A stretch of 64,000 nucleotides of DNA from Macrobrachium rosenbergii (lineage: Eukaryota; Arthropoda; Malacostraca; Decapoda; Palaemonidae): positions 47,383,175-47,447,174 of the forward strand of contig NC_089781.1 in the NCBI RefSeq assembly GCF_040412425.1, given 5' to 3'. The position numbers were made by a program, and so were the translations under genes. This document shows, in pieces, positions 61,025 through 64,000 of this stretch; within the stretch, counting starts at the first letter, position 1, and each line of letters opens with the position of its first letter. The notes beneath the pieces were generated by a model. The model saw only the letters and a list, made by a program, of their open reading frames with translations, had not been told where the DNA came from and did no database searches.

Positions 61025-61360
61025 TGGTGGGTGCTAACATGGAATGTAGGTGGCGCTGGTGTGTTGACGGTCCGCGAGTGGTGCGGGCGTTGTATCGGCA
61101 CCTCACTGCGGTGGACTTTTGACATCGGGAATGTCTACAGGGCGGAGACCTGTGATTGTGACAATCTCACCCTTTCACATACACGGCTCCATTTCATGGA
61201 GCTCGCACTGGGGGGTAGTAACTCCAGCTTGGCATTTAGCTTTTCTCTGGTATATTTAGCAATGGATTTACCTAGAAATAAGTGCTGAATGGTTATTTCA
61301 CCGGGTGACACAGGTCAGGAAACCCAGAAATAGATTTTTCCTTTGTCAAAATCCTTTTTT
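61025..61360 (+). repeat. D4 right inverted terminal repeat and end
   Basis: The inverse of the left repeat to about 61312, then a right-specific end (atagatttttcctttgtcaa) identical in style to D3. The open frame through it is not a gene. Confidence 0.95.
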
Positions 61361-63085
61361 TGTGGCACATTGCTACAAAGTATTTACTACCACATGTATC
61401 TTCATATTCATTAGTTGTTGTTCCTTCTTGGTTTTTCTTGTGGTGCCTATAACTGGTGATAGGTGAATTTCTTTGCTTTCATTGTGGTTATCTATGTGTT
61501 GGTTTTCCATTTCACCTGAATTTTGTGATTCTGCTCCAAGAGGTACTATATATTGTTACTATGTGAGACAGTGGAATGTTTGATTTAGTATTCTGTTTCT
61601 GAACTTTAGCTTTTTGTGAGATTGGTGGGTTATTTACCTTTTTACAGCTTTGTTTGGTGGAATTAGGTGGGGTCTTATCTAGTTGCCTCTTCAGAGTTGC
61701 GTTATGTGTTTTATCTCATTCTTGTGATTTTAATTCTTCTTCATCTTTCTCTGTCAATATTTGTATCTATTTCTGGTAAGGAGGTAAATCTACTGTCCAC
61801 TGTGACAATATCATTGTTATATGAAATCTCCATAGAAGAGCTCTTTTGATCATGTATTTTTTTTTAGTGATATTTCTTTACTTTTATTGTCATTCACTTC
61901 AGTTTGGGTATTGTTTGATTCCGAAGTATCTGCATATCTAAATTTCTTAGCTGGGTCATTCAATCCTCTCACTTTTAGTTCTAACTTTATTTCCCTGACT
62001 GACATCCCAGTTCATTCTTGTAGTAATTTAAGTTCCATATTGTAAATACAGAATGCACGTTTTAGATCGGGCATGATGTTCTAGGCTGCAATTTATCCAT
62101 TTTGGTTGGCCATAGTCCCAGCATGTTTTATATTCTTGCAAACTGCAATAGGCACATCTGGGAAAATTTCTGCATTTTATGGCTGTATGGCCATATTTGC
62201 AACAGTTCTTGCATTGCATGGGTTCTTGAACATAAGGTCTTAGTTCCCCGTTTAATCCCAGTATTTTAATTTTCAAGGGCAAGGTTTGGCCACTGAACTT
62301 TATTTTTGCTATTTTGACAGATTTATTTTTGTCTTTCCTGCTTGGGACCTCATATAGTTTGCAGTCTTCAACAGTGCTGTACCTTTTCTGCAACAAATCT
62401 GGAAACATTGATTTGCTTTGTATTTCTTCTTCTCGATTTGGAGATATCACTGTGCCTCGTACACTGTTCATGGTATCATGCCTTGCAACATTTATATTTA
62501 TGTTCTCTATGTTTTTAATGTTTTGATAATTTCCTGATTGGATTCTGGTTGTTGTTTAACCAACCACTGCCTTTTTTAAATTTGTCTTATGCTCATCTCT
62601 TGTGATGGGTATCAGTTCAACAAGTAATTTTCCAATTTTAATAAGAATATTTCTTGGTCAGCTTGTAAATTCAAAAACCTTGACCAGTTTGATTCTCCAA
62701 AAAGGGAATCAAAGTGAACCAAGGTTGAGTCAGGTCTATATTTTCTTTTGTTTATTCTTTTAGGCTCTTAATGGCCCATAGTTGAAAAGTTTGAACTATT
62801 TTTTGTTCCTTTTTTGATAGGGACAGGCACAGAAACATCTGGCTCAAAGGAGAATGATTCCATTGTAACAATGCCAGGTCTCATTTTTCTCGCATGGGTC
62901 ATCAACATTTGGAGAATTTTCAACCTCCAAGGTGGTAGCAGAGGTCATCATCTGTGCCAAAACAGTATCATCAGGGGCCCAGGGGTACTCGATTCTTTAT
63001 TGTTATTATTCATAACGATCAAATAGAAAGGAAAAAAAATATTAAACCTGATAATTTTAAAAAGATATCATTAGCCTTTCATGAG
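61361..63085 (-). mobile_element. LINE B, 5' part with ORF1
   Basis: Continuation of LINE B on the far side of D4. It contains the ORF1 zinc-knuckle segment and an N-terminal part near 62.8-63.0 kb. The exact 5' end is not defined; it is set where homology to the plus-strand LINE begins (about 63090). The two LINEs stand head to head. Confidence 0.7.
62028..62471 (-). pseudogene. LINE B ORF1, zinc-knuckle (gag-like) protein fragment
   Basis: 147 open codons. After a basic middle (VPSRKDKNKSVKIAKIKFSG) comes a CCHC knuckle CKNCCKYGHTAIKC, then CAYCS and further Cys/His (CWDYGQ, CSLEHHARSKTC), the usual C-terminal set of I-type LINE ORF1. This protein binds the element RNA (family knowledge). 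An N-terminal stretch in another frame at about 63000-62820 (MTSATTLEVENSPNVDDPC) probably belongs to the same ORF. It is broken by frameshifts. Confidence 0.8.
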
Positions 63086-63089
63086 GTTT

Positions 63090-64000
63090 ATTCTTCCACT
63101 AATGGCACAAGTGAGAGCCGACTCCCAAATGTCCACCCCCTACCTTACCCCACGGGGGATGGCACAATAGGATTAGAGTGGCCCAAGTGTAAGCCAAACC
63201 TGCTTGCTTGGACTGAGAGTATTACAAGAATACAATCATCCCCACCCTAATCATATTATGGGCAAACCGGATAGAATGCGAAGAGTCCTATCCCCAGAGC
63301 CAGATCCCCCTGGAATTCATGGCCCAGCCCCGCAAAATAGTTCCGCCCTTGAGATATCAATCTGATATCTCTCAGGTCCGAACATTATCAGGTAGTTGAT
63401 GATCCTACCACAGTTCTCACTATTTAGCTTCGGATATAAACCCAATCCCAGCTATGATATCTTTTCCTATTTAAAAGGTCCAATAAATTTTAGCAAAAGT
63501 GGAAAATTCCACAAAATTACTCCAAAGTAATGTGTAATAATATATGAAACTCTTGGACTCAAACCCAGGAACAAATTCCTGGGGTTCAAGAGCCCCTCAC
63601 CACATCAAGGTGGTCCAATATCGAGGGGGTAACCTACATTAATAGTATGTGACTTTAATGCTCACAGCCCAATGTGGGACTGTAATTGTACAGACTAAAA
63701 TAGAGCAGGAAGTAAAATAGAAGAATTCATAGATTCATATGACGTGGGCTGTATAAATGATCATGAAATCAGCACATAATTTTCTAAAACACATGGAACA
63801 TTTTCCTCAATCGACTTAACTCTATGTACAACAAGCATAGTTGACAGATTGGATTGAAATACAGTTGACAACTTGCATACAAGTGATCATTTCCCAATAT
63901 TAATTCCATTATTACAAAATAATCCCACCATGCATGTCCCTCAATATAACATTTATAAAGCAGATTGGGAGCAATATGAATTCCACACTAAGAATATCCC
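63090..64000 (+). mobile_element. LINE D, plus-strand fragment running off the window
   Basis: An ORF1-like part (63090-63620) resembles 1740-2290. It is followed by an endonuclease: VCDFNAHSPMWDC, then EEFIDSYDVGCINDHE, FSKTHGTFSSIDLTLCTTSI and TSDHFPILIPLL (catalytic His). Stops occur, for example in the stretch after ten codons of the endonuclease start. It is similar to LINE B endonuclease (HGTFSSIDVTLCST). Truncated by the window edge; the central ORF1 part appears deleted. Confidence 0.75.

Larger units (their letters stand above)
53024..61360 (+). mobile_element. DIRS retrotransposon D4, inserted in LINE B
   Basis: 8.3 kb with inverted terminal repeats (53024 to about 53320 and about 61025-61312), an internal complementary region (60882-60976), spliced gag, RT, RNase H and recombinase. 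The left junction ttttatttctggg and right junction cctttttttgtgg again share a T-rich TTTCTG-like core. ORF1 and ORF2 of LINE B lie on opposite sides, so D4 entered an existing LINE. It is less decayed than D3, with gag still largely open. Confidence 0.95.

Noticed and set aside
60926..61288. 120-codon frame near the D4 right end (and matching frames at 53094-53291 and 43840-44133)
   Set aside because: They lie in inverted terminal repeats and internal complementary regions of D3/D4 and have no coding context.

Overview
The window is eukaryotic: spliced exons, long AT-rich non-coding stretches, GA/AT microsatellites and densely nested transposons. DIRS tyrosine-recombinase retrotransposons with Cys/His-rich gag exons, I-type LINEs carrying RNase H, piggyBac and mariner-type MITEs and a tRNA-derived SINE together suggest an arthropod, most likely a decapod crustacean. 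That assignment is inference. Only one host gene is visible: two minus-strand coding exons (6216-6066 and 3004-2550) that splice in frame. They belong to a protein I do not recognise, whose 3' part lies outside the window.

Almost everything else is mobile DNA. From left to right: a LINE ORF1-like scrap (about 1.74-2.29 kb); piggyBac-type element P1 in the host intron (3138-5335); LINE A (6493-9735, minus); DIRS element D1 (about 9.74-17.06 kb, plus), broken by two mariner-type MITEs (12167-12525 and 14637-14952); then DIRS element D2 (minus), which meets D1 tail to tail at a palindrome near 17.1 kb. D2 is split by LINE C (about 21.5-22.84 kb) and by a large nest at 23952-46374.

The nest is the most interesting part. 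Removing 23952-46374 together with one copy of a 5-bp target duplication (AAGAT) restores an in-frame Lys-to-Ser junction in D2 gag. So 23952-46374 is one inserted transposon, here called TE-A. It has long (about 0.58 kb) terminal inverted repeats and a broken, intron-free gene for an XPG/FEN/PIN-type nuclease-like protein (26590-29151). By architecture it resembles Academ-type DNA transposons. TE-A was later invaded by piggyBac element P2 (24077-25876), a 6.7-kb piggyBac with a decayed transposase (P3, 29148-35826, inserted exactly at the TE-A stop codon), DIRS element D3 (36038-44329) and a tRNA-SINE (about 45237-45512). The opposite TE-A repeat at 46246-46249 keeps the empty TTAA site of P2.

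The right part holds a mariner-type remnant (47761 onward), LINE B (minus, 48632-63085) split by DIRS element D4 (53024-61360), and a plus-strand LINE fragment running off the window (63090-64000). D3 and D4 are related, near full-length DIRS elements with inverted terminal repeats, an internal complementary region, a spliced gag exon, an RT-RNase H frame and an overlapping tyrosine recombinase frame. All four DIRS elements, and P3, carry frameshifts, stops or catalytic-residue changes, so none looks autonomous in this copy. The SINE shares its 3' tail with the LINE A/B family, which points to LINE-driven mobilisation.
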